64,000 bases of DNA from Streptomyces malaysiense (GCF_000980885.2 NZ_LBDA02000080.1:82358-146357); one strand, 5' to 3'. Positions 16,109 through 24,418 are shown, counted from the stretch's first letter. Numbers and translations: made by a program. The notes: generated by a model from the letters alone, not told the origin.

Positions 16109-16266
16109 GAGAACTCGCTTCGTTGCGCGAACTGATCAGAGCGGAACCTACGCCTGTGTGTTTAGAAAATGAACACTTCTGATGGTGATCTTTGTTCGAT
16201 TGTGATGATCTGATTCTGTGTCCGGTTGTGGTCTGTTATGTTTGATTCTGTTGAGAGGAGTCCGGC
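16109..16266. promoter_or_regulatory. divergent regulatory region of the galactose operon and the symporter
   Basis: A 158-base, unusually AT-rich gap. It carries repeated TGATT/TGT-type elements: TGATTCTGT occurs at 16211-16219 and again at 16243-16251, 32 bases apart (about three helical turns), with related TTCGATTGTGATGATC and GTCTGTTATG between. This fits the known complex, hexamer-repeat operator of the galactose-dependent, glucose-sensitive galP1 promoter of Streptomyces. GAGAGGAG at 16253-16260 is the galT ribosome-binding site. Confidence 0.7.
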
Positions 16267-17328
16267 GTGAAGAAGACCCCGACCCTGCTGGCCGACGGTC
16301 GCGAGCTGATCTACTACGACCTGCGGGACGACACCGTGCGCGACGCCGTCGACCGCCGCCCGCTGGACCGCACGGCCACCAGCTCCGGGATCCGCCGCGA
16401 TCCGCTGCTCGGCGACCGGGTCGCAGTCGCCTCCCACCGCCAGGGCCGCACCTACCACCCGCCGGCCGACCAGTGCCCGCTGTGCCCGACCGAGGGTGAG
16501 CGGCTCAGCGAGATCCCGGACTCCTCGTACGACGTCGTCGTCTTCGAGAACCGCTTCCCCTCGCTGGCCGGCGACTCCGGGCGCTGCGAGGTCGTCTGCT
16601 TCACCTCCGACCACGACGCCTCCTTCGCCGATCTGTCCCCCGGGCAGGGGCGCCTGGTGCTGGACGCGTGGACCGACCGCACGGCGGAGCTGTCGCAGCT
16701 GCCCTGTGTCGAGCAGGTGTTCTGCTTCGAGAACCGCGGCGCCGAGATCGGCGTGACCCTCGGTCACCCGCACGGGCAGATCTACGCCTACCCCTTCACC
16801 ACCCCGCGCACCGCGCTGATGCTCCGCTCGCTCGCCGCCCACAAGGAGGCCAACGGCGGGGCGAACCTCTTCGACGCCGTCCTGGAGCGTGAACTCGCCG
16901 CCGAGCGGGTCGTCCTGGAGGGTGAACACTGGGTGGCCTTCGTGCCGTACGCGGCGCACTGGCCGTACGAGGTCCACCTGTACCCCAGGCGCCGCGTCCC
17001 CGATCTGCTCGCCCTGGACGAGGCGGCGCGCACAGAGTTTCCCCAGGTGTATCTGGAACTCTTGAGGCGCTTCGACCGGCTCTTCGGGCCGGGCGAGCCG
17101 CCGACGCCGTACATCGCCGCCTGGCACCAGGCGCCGTTCGGCACACTCGCCGGCTTCGACGGGGTGACGCGGGAGGACTTCGCGCTCCATCTGGAGCTTT
17201 TCACCATCCGCCGCACTTCCGGCAAGCTGAAGTTTCTCGCGGGTTCCGAGTCCGGCATGAGCGTGTTCATCAACGACGTGCCGCCGGAACGCGCGGCCGA
17301 GCGACTGCGAGAGGTAGCGACTTCATGA
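16267..17328 (+). CDS. galT: galactose-1-phosphate uridylyltransferase GalT
   Basis: Second enzyme of the Leloir pathway: exchanges UMP between UDP-glucose and galactose-1-phosphate. The 353-residue protein shows the zinc-site CPLCPTE near residue 74, FENRFPSL, and the active-site GHPHGQIY around residue 164, in which the second His forms the uridylyl intermediate. The C-terminal half carries the structurally related HIT-like repeat with HWVAFVPYAA and WPYEVHLYP. GTG start at 16267 after AGAGGAG. Its stop overlaps the galE start (ATGA), so translation is coupled. First gene of galTEK. Confidence 0.97.
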   Translation: MKKTPTLLADGRELIYYDLRDDTVRDAVDRRPLDRTATSSGIRRDPLLGDRVAVASHRQGRTYHPPADQCPLCPTEGERLSEIPDSSYDVVVFENRFPSLAGDSGRCEVVCFTSDHDASFADLSPGQGRLVLDAWTDRTAELSQLPCVEQVFCFENRGAEIGVTLGHPHGQIYAYPFTTPRTALMLRSLAAHKEANGGANLFDAVLERELAAERVVLEGEHWVAFVPYAAHWPYEVHLYPRRRVPDLLALDEAARTEFPQVYLELLRRFDRLFGPGEPPTPYIAAWHQAPFGTLAGFDGVTREDFALHLELFTIRRTSGKLKFLAGSESGMSVFINDVPPERAAERLREVATS

Positions 17329-18287
17329 AGTACCTGGTGACGGGTGGCGCGGGTTACGTCGGCAGCGTGGTGGCCCGGCATCTGCTGGAGGCCGGACACG
17401 AGGTCACCGTCCTCGACAACCTCTCCACCGGCTTTCGCGAGGGCGTCCCGGCCGGCGCCGGATTCATCGAGGGCGACATCCGCGACGCCGCCAAGTGGCT
17501 CGACGCCTCCTACCGCGGCGTGCTGCACTTCGCCGCGTTCTCCCAGGTCGGTGAGTCCGTGGTGAAGCCCGAGAAGTACTGGGACAACAACGTCGCCGGC
17601 ACCCTCGCGCTGCTCGGCGCGATGCGCGAGGCCGGCGTGCGCACCCTCGTCTTCTCCTCCACGGCCGCCACCTACGGCGAGCCCGAGCAGGTCCCGATCA
17701 CCGAGAGCGCCCCGACCCGCCCGACCAACCCCTACGGGGCGTCCAAGCTCGCCGTCGACCACATGATCACCAGCGAGGCGAACGCCCACGGCCTCGCGGC
17801 GGTCTCGCTGCGCTACTTCAACGTGGCGGGCGCGTACGGCGCGTACGGCGAGCGCCACGACCCCGAGTCGCACCTCATCCCGCTCGTCCTCCAGGTCGCC
17901 CAGGGCCGCCGCGACGCCATCTCCGTCTACGGCGACGACTACCCGACGCCCGACGGCACCTGCGTGCGTGACTACATCCACGTGGCCGACCTGGCCGACG
18001 CCCACCTGCTGGCACTGACGGCCGCGCGCCCCGGCGAGCACCTGATCTGCAACCTCGGCAACGGCAACGGCTTCTCCGTCCGCGAGGTCATCGAGACCGT
18101 CCGGGAGGTCACCGGGCACCCGATCCCCGAGGTCGTCGCGCCGCGCCGCGGCGGCGACCCGGCCGTCCTGGTCGCCGCCGCGGACACCGCGCGCGAGAGG
18201 CTGGGCTGGAACCCGACCCGGGCACGGCTCGCGGACATCGTCTCGGATGCCTGGGAGTTCGCGCAGAACCCGTCGAAGGAGAACTAG
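17325..18287 (+). CDS. galE: UDP-glucose 4-epimerase GalE
   Basis: NAD-dependent epimerase interconverting UDP-galactose and UDP-glucose. The 320-residue short-chain dehydrogenase-type protein begins with the nucleotide-binding GGAGYVGS and has the catalytic Tyr137 and Lys141 (YGASKLAVD), preceded by the catalytic SSTAATYG serine/threonine cluster, then RYFNVAGA and the substrate-binding DYIHVADLADAH. Translationally coupled at both ends: ATGA overlap with galT and one-base TAGTG overlap with galK. Normal family length. Confidence 0.97.
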   Translation: MKYLVTGGAGYVGSVVARHLLEAGHEVTVLDNLSTGFREGVPAGAGFIEGDIRDAAKWLDASYRGVLHFAAFSQVGESVVKPEKYWDNNVAGTLALLGAMREAGVRTLVFSSTAATYGEPEQVPITESAPTRPTNPYGASKLAVDHMITSEANAHGLAAVSLRYFNVAGAYGAYGERHDPESHLIPLVLQVAQGRRDAISVYGDDYPTPDGTCVRDYIHVADLADAHLLALTAARPGEHLICNLGNGNGFSVREVIETVREVTGHPIPEVVAPRRGGDPAVLVAAADTARERLGWNPTRARLADIVSDAWEFAQNPSKEN

Positions 18288-19441
18288 TGGGGGCACAGCA
18301 GGTCGCCGAGCGCTTCACCGAGCTGTACGGAGCGCGCCCGCAGGGAGTGTGGGCGGCGCCGGGACGGGTCAACCTGATCGGCGAGCACACCGACTACAAC
18401 GACGGCTTCGTCATGCCGTTCGCACTGCCCCAGCAGGCGGTCGCGGCGGTCTCCCGCCGGGACGACGGCCTGCTGCGCCTGCATTCGGCGGACATGGCCG
18501 GCGGCGTCGTGGAGCTGCGCCTCGACGCCCTCGCGCCGGGCGGCGACCCCGCCTGGACGGCGTATCCGGCGGGCGTCGTCTGGGCCCTGCGCGAGGCGGG
18601 CCACCCGGTCACCGGCGCGGACATCCACCTCTCCTCGACCGTGCCCACCGGCGCGGGCCTCTCCTCCTCCGCCGCCCTGGAGGTCGTGATCGCCCTCGCG
18701 CTGCGCGACCTGTACGGCCTCGACCTCGCCCGGTGGCAGCTCGCCCGGCTGTGCCAGCGCGCCGAGAACGTCTACGTCGGCGCGCCGACCGGGATCATGG
18801 ACCAGACCGCGGCCGCGTGCTGCGAGCCGGGCCACGCCCTCTTCCTCGACACCCGCGACCTGTCCCAGCGGCAGATCCCCTTCGACCTCGCGGCCGAGGG
18901 CCTGCGCCTCCTCGTGGTCGACACCCAGGTCGAGCACGCGCACAGCGGCGGCGAGTACGGCAAGCGCCGCGCCGGCTGCGAGAAGGGCGCGGCCCTGCTC
19001 GGTGTCGACGCCCTGCGCGACATCGCCCGTGCCGACCTGGACGCGGCGCTGGCCCGGCTGGGCGAGGAGGAGGAGGTCCGCCGCCTGGTCCGCCATGTCG
19101 TCACGGAGGACGAGCGTGTCGAGCGCACGGTGACCCTGCTGCGCGCCGGCACCCCTCGCGCCATCGGCCCGATCCTCACCGAGGGCCACGCCTCGCTGCG
19201 CGACGACTTCCGCATCTCCTGCCCGGAACTGGACCTGGTCGTGGACACGGCCCTCGCCCGCGGCGCCCTGGGCGCCCGCATGACCGGTGGCGGCTTCGGC
19301 GGCTCGGCCGTCGTCCTCACGGAGGCCACCGGGGTCCCCTCGTTGACCGAGTCCCTGGAAACGGCTTTCGCGGCAGCGGGGTTCAAGACCCCCCGGGTGT
19401 TCGAGGCGGTCCCGTCGACGGGGGCCCGCCGGCTGGTCTGA
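18287..19441 (+). CDS. galK: galactokinase GalK
   Basis: ATP-dependent GHMP kinase that phosphorylates galactose at C1, first step of the Leloir pathway. The 384-residue protein has the galactokinase signature GRVNLIGEHTDYNDGFVMP near residue 24 (the Asp and Glu contact the sugar), the ATP loop PTGAGLSSSAALE and the C-terminal MTGGGFGGSAVVL. The GTG start overlaps the galE stop. Third and last gene of the operon; no strong terminator follows before the convergent acetyltransferase gene. Confidence 0.97.
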   Translation: MGAQQVAERFTELYGARPQGVWAAPGRVNLIGEHTDYNDGFVMPFALPQQAVAAVSRRDDGLLRLHSADMAGGVVELRLDALAPGGDPAWTAYPAGVVWALREAGHPVTGADIHLSSTVPTGAGLSSSAALEVVIALALRDLYGLDLARWQLARLCQRAENVYVGAPTGIMDQTAAACCEPGHALFLDTRDLSQRQIPFDLAAEGLRLLVVDTQVEHAHSGGEYGKRRAGCEKGAALLGVDALRDIARADLDAALARLGEEEEVRRLVRHVVTEDERVERTVTLLRAGTPRAIGPILTEGHASLRDDFRISCPELDLVVDTALARGALGARMTGGGFGGSAVVLTEATGVPSLTESLETAFAAAGFKTPRVFEAVPSTGARRLV

Positions 19442-19466
19442 CGCCCGGCCCGGCGGCCGGCGCCCG

Positions 19467-19922
19467 TCAGCGCAGCCGCTTCACCAGGGTGTACTCCGTG
19501 ATCCCCGGCGGATAGTCGGGGATCTCGCACACCACCTCGTAGCCCTGTTTGCGGTAGAAGGCCGGGGCCTGGAAGTCCCAGGTCTCCAGGCGGGCGGCGG
19601 CGCAGCCGCGGTCGGCGGTGGCGAGGTGCTCGGCGCGGGCCAGGAGGTGGGAGCCGAGGCCGGTGCCGCGGTGGGCGGCGTCCACCCAGAGGTAGGTGAC
19701 GTGCAGCCAGGCGGTCCAGGTGTGGCCCACCAGACCGCCCGCGAGGGCGCCGGCCGGATCGAGGGCCCAGACGTGCAGGGGGACTTCGCGTTCGGCGGGG
19801 GTGCCGCGCAGGGCCGCGAGGACCGGGGAGGCCGCCGTGTTGGTGTCCAGCAGCCGGTTGCGGAGCAGTTCCTGTCGTGCCTTGTCGACTTCCGCCTCGA
19901 TACGAAACATGCGGCACACCAT
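19467..19922 (-). CDS. GNAT family N-acetyltransferase
   Basis: A 151-residue cytosolic acetyl-CoA-dependent acetyltransferase. The core is visible: WLHVTYLWVDAAHRGTGLGSHLLARAE is the beta4 strand plus the acetyl-CoA pyrophosphate loop (R-G-T-G-L-G), followed by LETWDFQAPAFYRKQGYEVV, the usual C-terminal strand and helix. The acceptor substrate is not predictable. Start could be ATG 19922 or ATG 19910; neither has a ribosome-binding site, so confidence in the first residues is low. Convergent with galK. Confidence 0.88.
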   Translation of the reverse strand: MVCRMFRIEAEVDKARQELLRNRLLDTNTAASPVLAALRGTPAEREVPLHVWALDPAGALAGGLVGHTWTAWLHVTYLWVDAAHRGTGLGSHLLARAEHLATADRGCAAARLETWDFQAPAFYRKQGYEVVCEIPDYPPGITEYTLVKRLR

Positions 19923-20029
19923 AAACGCGCCGGACGGCCAGTTCTGTAAATCTCCTTCCGCTGCGTGCCGGTATCCGTACGCTGAGATGCCAGCGACCGG
20001 TTGGGGGACGGTGCCGTTCAGGGGGTTCT

Positions 20030-20797
20030 GTGGTTCGTATCCGAGTCCTGGTCGTGGACGACCACCGCATCTTCGCCGAGTCGCTCGCCGCCGCCCTGGC
20101 CGCCGAGCCCGATGTCGAGGTCGCCGCCGCCGGCAGCGGCCCGGCCGCACTGCGCTGCCTGGAGCGGGCCGTCGCCGAGGGCCGCCGCTACGACGTCCTG
20201 CTCGTGGACGCCGACCTGGGCGGCAGGCCGGTCGGCGGCCGTTCGCCGGTACCCGTGCGGGACACGGACGAAGAGGGACTGGTCGACGGGCTCTCGCTGG
20301 TCGCGGGGGTGCGCGCCGCCCACCCCGCCGTACGCACCGTCGTCCTCGCCGGGAAGGACGATCCGCGCCGCGCCGCCCTCGCGCTCGGCGCCGGCGCCTG
20401 CGGCTGGGTCGCCAAGGACTGCTCCCTGTCTCGGCTGCTCGCGGTGATCCGGGGCGTGCTGCGCGACGAGACGCATCTGCCGCCCGCCCTGCTGACCGGC
20501 GTGCTCAAGGAGCTGACCGCCGCCCGCAGACACCGCAGCGAGAGCGAACGCCTGGTGGAGTCCCTCACGCCGAGGGAACGCGAGGTGCTGCGCTGCATGG
20601 TCGCCGGCCTGGGCCGCAAGGCCGTCGCCGAGCGGCTGTACCTCTCCCCGCACACCGTCCGCACCCATATGCAGAACGTCCTCGGCAAGCTCGGCGTCCA
20701 CTCCACCCTGGCCGCCGTGGCGCTCGCCCGCCGGGCCGGGGTGGGCCCGGTGGACCTAGCCGGGAATGTTGTCGAACGGGGCGGTCAACTGGCGTAG
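20030..20797 (+). CDS. NarL/LuxR-family response regulator, orphan
   Basis: A 255-residue regulator. The receiver keeps the acidic pair (VVDDHRI), phospho-acceptor Asp60 (YDVLLVDADLGG) and Lys in GWVAKD. Between the Asp60 loop and helix 3 lies an unusual insertion of about 20 residues (RPVGGRSPVPVRDTDEEGL region). The C-terminal LuxR helix-turn-helix is intact (LTPREREVLRCMVAGLGRKAVAERL...HTVRTHMQNVLGKLGV). The GTG start at 20030 follows a G-rich stretch. No kinase is adjacent. The last 14 codons overlap the 3' end of the convergent tamR gene by 42 bases. Target genes are unknown. Confidence 0.9.
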   Translation: MVRIRVLVVDDHRIFAESLAAALAAEPDVEVAAAGSGPAALRCLERAVAEGRRYDVLLVDADLGGRPVGGRSPVPVRDTDEEGLVDGLSLVAGVRAAHPAVRTVVLAGKDDPRRAALALGAGACGWVAKDCSLSRLLAVIRGVLRDETHLPPALLTGVLKELTAARRHRSESERLVESLTPREREVLRCMVAGLGRKAVAERLYLSPHTVRTHMQNVLGKLGVHSTLAAVALARRAGVGPVDLAGNVVERGGQLA

Positions 20798-21253
20798 CAG
20801 GCCCGCCAGTTCGGCCCGCTGCGCCCGGGACAGCTCACCGAGGATGGCCCGTTCCTGCGCCAGCAGCCCCGCGAGGGACTGGTCGGCGCGGTCCCGTCCG
20901 GTGTCCGTCAGACGCACCAGCACACCGCGCCGGTCGCTCGGATCGGGGAGCCGTTCGACCAGGCCCTTCTTCGCCAGGCGGTCGATCCGGTTGGTCATGG
21001 TGCCCGAGGTGACCAGGGTCTGGGTCAGCAGCTGTCCGGGGGAGAGCTGGTACGGCGTGCCCGCGCGCCGCAGCGCGGTCAGCACGTCGAACTCCCAGGG
21101 TTCCAGGTGGTGTTCCGCGAACGCGAGCCGGCGGGCGCGGTCCAGGTGCCGGGCGAGCCGGCTCACCCGGCTGAGCACTTCCAGCGGCTCCACGTCGAGG
21201 TCCGGACGCTCCCGGCGCCACGCTGCGACCAGCCGATCGACCTCGTCCTCCAT
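20756..21253 (-). CDS. tamR: MarR-family transcriptional repressor, TamR-like
   Basis: A 165-residue winged-helix regulator with the MarR core: LEPWEFDVLTALRRAG, the recognition part TQTLVTSGTMTNRIDRLAKKGLVER, and the wing PSDRRGVLVRLTDTG. An N-terminal helix extension and the divergent position next to a trans-aconitate methyltransferase gene match TamR of S. coelicolor, a PecS-like MarR protein described as responding to citrate and trans-aconitate and controlling tam and aconitase. The gap to tam holds three TATCTTGA-type operators, so autoregulation and control of tam are expected. Its 3' end overlaps the convergent response-regulator gene. Confidence 0.88.
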   Translation of the reverse strand: MEDEVDRLVAAWRRERPDLDVEPLEVLSRVSRLARHLDRARRLAFAEHHLEPWEFDVLTALRRAGTPYQLSPGQLLTQTLVTSGTMTNRIDRLAKKGLVERLPDPSDRRGVLVRLTDTGRDRADQSLAGLLAQERAILGELSRAQRAELAGLLRQLTAPFDNIPG

Positions 21254-21285
21254 GGGATCAGTGTAGTGGTTGTGTCGATGTGAAG

Positions 21286-21333
21286 TCTCTTGGAGTCGAG
21301 TATCTGTTCATCAAGTATCTTGACATCGAGATA
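21286..21333. promoter_or_regulatory. triple TamR-type operator in the tamR-tam gap
   Basis: Three 18-base pseudo-palindromes start exactly 15 bases apart: TCTCTTGGAGTCGAGTAT (21286), TATCTGTTCATCAAGTAT (21301) and TATCTTGACATCGAGATA (21316). The last is the best dyad (TATCTTGA/TCGAGATA). This matches the known PecS/TamR recognition type TATCTTGA-n-TCAAGATA. Adjacent sites share three bases. Confidence 0.75.
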
Positions 21334-21356
21334 TATGTGGCGGGAAGGTGGATGTC

Positions 21357-22169
21357 ATGACGACACCGACCTGGGACCCCGGCCAGTACCTCCGGCACGC
21401 CGGCCACCGCGCCCGCCCCTTCGCCGACCTCCTCGCCCGGGTCCCCGACCTGCCCGGCGCCCGGCCCCGCATCGCCGACCTCGGCTGCGGCCCCGGCAAC
21501 GCCACCGCCACCCTCGCCCGGCGCTGGCCCACCGCGCACATCACCGGGTACGACAACTCGCCCGAGATGCTGGACGCGGCCCACACCGGGCACGAGGGCC
21601 CCACCCACGGCGGCGGCCGCCTGGACTTCGCCCACGCCGACGCCCGCACCTGGGCGCCCGAGGAGCCGTACGACCTGATCGTCTCCAACGCCACCCTCCA
21701 GTGGGTGCCGGGGCACCTCGACCGGTTCGCCGACTGGACCGGGGCGCTCAGGCCCGGCGGGACCCTCGCCTTCCAGATGCCGGACAACGTCGACGCCCCG
21801 CAGCACGTCCTCATGCGCGAACTGGCCGCCACCCCGCGCTGGCGGGACCGGCTCGCCGACGTCCCGCGCCGCACCGACTCCGTGCACACCCCCGGCGCCT
21901 ACCTGGACCGCCTCGCTCGCCTCGGCTGCGCCACCGACGTCTGGCGGACCACGTACCTCCACGTCCTGGAGGGCGAGGACCCGGTCCTCGACTGGGTGAA
22001 GGGCACCGGCCTGCGGCCCGTCCTGACCGTGCTCGCCGACGATCCCGAGGCCCGGGAGGCGTTCCTCGCCGAGTACCGCGACCTGCTGCGCGCGGCCTAC
22101 CCGAAGGCGCCCTACGGCACCGTCCTGCCCTTCCGCCGCCTGTTCGCCGTCGCTGTGAAGGAGGCCTGA
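21357..22169 (+). CDS. tam: trans-aconitate 2-methyltransferase
   Basis: SAM-dependent methyltransferase that esterifies trans-aconitate, a spontaneous aconitase inhibitor formed from cis-aconitate, thereby protecting the citric acid cycle. The 270-residue protein has the N-terminal TWDPGQYLRHAGHRARPFADLL typical of Tam, SAM motif I IADLGCGPGNATATLA, YDNSPEMLDAA, DLIVSNATLQWVPG and FQMPDNVDAPQH. ATG 21357 follows GGAAGG at proper spacing. Divergent from tamR and under its operators; a VOC-fold gene starts two bases after the stop. Confidence 0.95.
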   Translation: MTTPTWDPGQYLRHAGHRARPFADLLARVPDLPGARPRIADLGCGPGNATATLARRWPTAHITGYDNSPEMLDAAHTGHEGPTHGGGRLDFAHADARTWAPEEPYDLIVSNATLQWVPGHLDRFADWTGALRPGGTLAFQMPDNVDAPQHVLMRELAATPRWRDRLADVPRRTDSVHTPGAYLDRLARLGCATDVWRTTYLHVLEGEDPVLDWVKGTGLRPVLTVLADDPEAREAFLAEYRDLLRAAYPKAPYGTVLPFRRLFAVAVKEA

Positions 22170-22171
22170 GC

Positions 22172-22534
22172 GTGCTCGTCGCCCTCGATCACGTGCAGCT
22201 CGCGGCGCCCCCCGGATCGGAGAACGCGCTGCGCTCGTACTACGTCGGGATCCTCGGCATGACCGAGGTGGCCAAACCGCCGGTGCTCGCGGCCCGCGGC
22301 GGCTGCTGGTTCGAGGCCGGCCCCGTCCGCCTCCACCTCGGCACCGAACCCGGCTTCCGCCCCGCGAAGAAGGCCCACCCCGGCCTCCGCGTCCGCGGCA
22401 TCGAGGCGTACGCCACCCGGATCGCCGCTCAGGGCGCCCCCGTGACCTGGGACGACGACCTCCCGGGCCATCTGCGCTTCTACTCCGAGGACCCGGTCGG
22501 CAACCGGCTGGAGTTCCTGGAGCCGCGGCACTAG
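22172..22534 (+). CDS. VOC (glyoxalase/bleomycin-resistance fold) protein
   Basis: A 120-residue single-module vicinal-oxygen-chelate protein: ALDHVQLAAPPGSE at the N-terminus, YYVGILGMTEV, a middle GGCWFEAGPVRLHLG, and the C-terminal RFYSEDPVGNRLEFLEP. Metal ligands would be His7, His in RLHLG and Glu near the end. GTG 22172 lies two bases after the tam stop, with AAGGAGG inside the tam end as ribosome-binding site, so the two are translationally linked. A role in detoxification or in handling a tam-related metabolite is only an inference. Confidence 0.88.
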   Translation: MLVALDHVQLAAPPGSENALRSYYVGILGMTEVAKPPVLAARGGCWFEAGPVRLHLGTEPGFRPAKKAHPGLRVRGIEAYATRIAAQGAPVTWDDDLPGHLRFYSEDPVGNRLEFLEPRH

Positions 22535-22675
22535 ATCCTCCGTCACCTGTGGTGACACGGGGAGCGCGGCCACATGCCCGTGATCGGTCGGGGCGATGGT
22601 CTCGCGGCCGTGCGCGGCGCGACGGACGAGGCCGCCGAGCCGGGAACGAGCGGAACTGATCGCGATCCGAGCCAT
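22535..22675 (-). pseudogene. remnant of a Phd/YefM-type antitoxin gene
   Basis: From ATG 22675 the reading frame gives ARIAISSARSRLGGLVRR followed by AAHGRETIAPTDHGHVAALPVSPQ, which is the N-terminal dimerisation and DNA-binding half of prevent-host-death antitoxins (S-x-A-R-x-x-L-x-x-L-V, then GE-x-I-x-x-T-x-x-G-x-x-VA). After about 45 residues similarity stops and the frame runs on antisense through the VOC gene. No toxin gene is present on either side and no ribosome-binding site is evident. Best read as a decayed solitary antitoxin. Confidence 0.65.
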
Positions 22676-22736
22676 GCGGCCATGACGCCGCAAGGTGTAC
22701 TCACGTGACCACCGGTGTCACCTTCTCCGGCGGGCC

Positions 22737-23414
22737 TCAGTTCTTCCGATGACCTATCAGCCGCGGCCGCTGCTCCAGCCCGTCCAGGCCGTGCCACGCC
22801 AGATTCACCAGATGCGCCGCCACCTCCGCCTTCTTCGGGCGGCGCACGTCCAGCCACCACTGGCCGGTCAGGGCGACCATGCCGACCAGGGCCTGCGCGT
22901 ACAGGGGCGCGAGCTTGGGGTCGAAGCCGCGGGACTTGAACTCGCGGCCCAGGATGTCCTCCACCTGGGTGGCGATGTCCGAGATCAGCGACGCGAAGGA
23001 CCCCGTCGACTGCGGGATCGGCGAATCGCGGACGAGGATGCGGAAACCGTCCGTGCACTCCTCGATGTAGTCGAGCAGCGCGAACGCCGCCTGCTCGCAC
23101 AGCTCACGCGGATGGCCGGCCGTCAGCGAACCGGTCACCATGTCCAGCAGGCGCCGCATCTCGCGGTCGACCACCACCGCGTACAGCCCCTCCTTGCCGC
23201 CGAAGTGCTCGTACACCACCGGCTTGGAGACCCCGGCCTTCGCCGCGATCTCCTCCACCGAGGTGCCCTCGAACCCCTTCGCCGCGAAGAGCGTGCGACC
23301 GATCTCCAGCAGCTGCTGGCGGCGCTCCGCACCGGTCATACGGGTCCGGCGGGTCCGCCGCTGCTTGTCAGTGCCTGGATTGCTGCTGGAATCGGTCGCC
23401 ACGGCGTCAATCAT
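22737..23414 (-). CDS. TetR-family regulator coupled to the desaturase gene
   Basis: A 225-residue repressor. The helix-turn-helix occupies about residues 28-75 (RRQQLLEIGRTLFAAKGFEG, then SVEEIAAKAGVSKPVVYEHFGGKEGLY). The C-terminal ligand domain contains EQAAFALLDYIEECTDGFRIL and WHGLDGLEQRP. Its ATG overlaps the stop of the desaturase gene (ATGA), so it is the second gene of that operon and probably autoregulates it, perhaps in response to acyl-CoA. The paired 12-base palindromes upstream of the desaturase are candidate operators. The C-terminus before the stop is KN. Confidence 0.92.
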   Translation of the reverse strand: MIDAVATDSSSNPGTDKQRRTRRTRMTGAERRQQLLEIGRTLFAAKGFEGTSVEEIAAKAGVSKPVVYEHFGGKEGLYAVVVDREMRRLLDMVTGSLTAGHPRELCEQAAFALLDYIEECTDGFRILVRDSPIPQSTGSFASLISDIATQVEDILGREFKSRGFDPKLAPLYAQALVGMVALTGQWWLDVRRPKKAEVAAHLVNLAWHGLDGLEQRPRLIGHRKN

Positions 23415-24418
23415 GCCGCCTCGGCGGCCTCCCCCCGGCGCCGGGAGCCGCCATCCACGTCGCCGCGGCGCGAATCGATACGCGAGCGTGACGGCCAGCG
23501 CACGTCGTACGCCCACCCCAGCCGTTCGAAGATCCGGATGAACCGGGCCGACGAGTCGAGCTGCCCGCGCAGCACCCCGTGCCGCGCCGAGGTCGGATCG
23601 GCGTGGTGCAGGTTGTGCCAGGACTCGCCGCAGGACAGCACCGCCAGCCACCACACGTTGCCCGAACGGTCCCGCGACTTGAACGGCCGCCTGCCCACCG
23701 CGTGGCAGATCGAGTTGATCGACCACGTCACATGGTGCAGCAACGCCACCCGCACGAGTGAACCCCAGAAGAACGCGGTGAACGCGCCCCACCAGGACAT
23801 CGTCACCAGGCCGCCGATCAGCGCGGGCAGCACCAGGGACAGCGCCGTCCACAGCACGAACTGCCGGGAGATCGCCCGCAGCGCCGGGTCCTTGACCAGA
23901 TCCGGCGCGTACTTCTCCTGCGAGGTCTGCTCCTCGTCGAACATCCAGCCGATGTGTGCCCACCACAGGCCCTTGAGCAGCGCCGGAACCGTCTCGCCGT
24001 ACTTCCACGGGGAGTGCGGGTCGCCCTCCGCGTCGGAGAACTTGTGGTGCTTGCGGTGATCGGCCACCCAGCGCACCAGCGGCCCCTCCACCGCCAGCGA
24101 CCCCATGATCGCCAGCGCGATCCGCAGCGGCCGCTTCGCCTTGAAGGAACCGTGGGTGAAGTACCGGTGGAAACCGATCGTGATGCCGTGGCACCCCAGG
24201 TAGTAGAAGAACACCAGCAGGCCCACGTCGAGCCAGCTCACCCCCCAGCCCCAGGCCAGCGGCACCGCGGCCACCAGCGCCAGGAACGGAACGGTGATGA
24301 ACAGCAGCAGTGTGACCTGCTCGATCGACCGCTTCTTCTCACCGCCCAGCGTGGCCAGCGGAGGGGGAGTGCCGGTGGCCTTACGGGCTTCTTCGATCAC
24401 ATCGGAATGTGAGGTCAT
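23411..24418 (-). CDS. membrane acyl-CoA delta-9 desaturase
   Basis: Integral-membrane di-iron enzyme that introduces a cis double bond in fatty acyl chains, adjusting membrane fluidity. The 335-residue protein has the three histidine boxes HRYFTH (84-89), HRKHH (121-125) and HNLHH (268-272), four predicted membrane helices (for example LLLFITVPFLALVAAVPLAW and VGLLVFFYYLGCHGIT) and a basic tail. It needs an electron donor that is not encoded here. It is followed by an overlapping TetR gene, which suggests lipid-responsive control. Normal length for actinobacterial stearoyl-CoA desaturases. Confidence 0.94.
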   Translation of the reverse strand: MTSHSDVIEEARKATGTPPPLATLGGEKKRSIEQVTLLLFITVPFLALVAAVPLAWGWGVSWLDVGLLVFFYYLGCHGITIGFHRYFTHGSFKAKRPLRIALAIMGSLAVEGPLVRWVADHRKHHKFSDAEGDPHSPWKYGETVPALLKGLWWAHIGWMFDEEQTSQEKYAPDLVKDPALRAISRQFVLWTALSLVLPALIGGLVTMSWWGAFTAFFWGSLVRVALLHHVTWSINSICHAVGRRPFKSRDRSGNVWWLAVLSCGESWHNLHHADPTSARHGVLRGQLDSSARFIRIFERLGWAYDVRWPSRSRIDSRRGDVDGGSRRRGEAAEAA

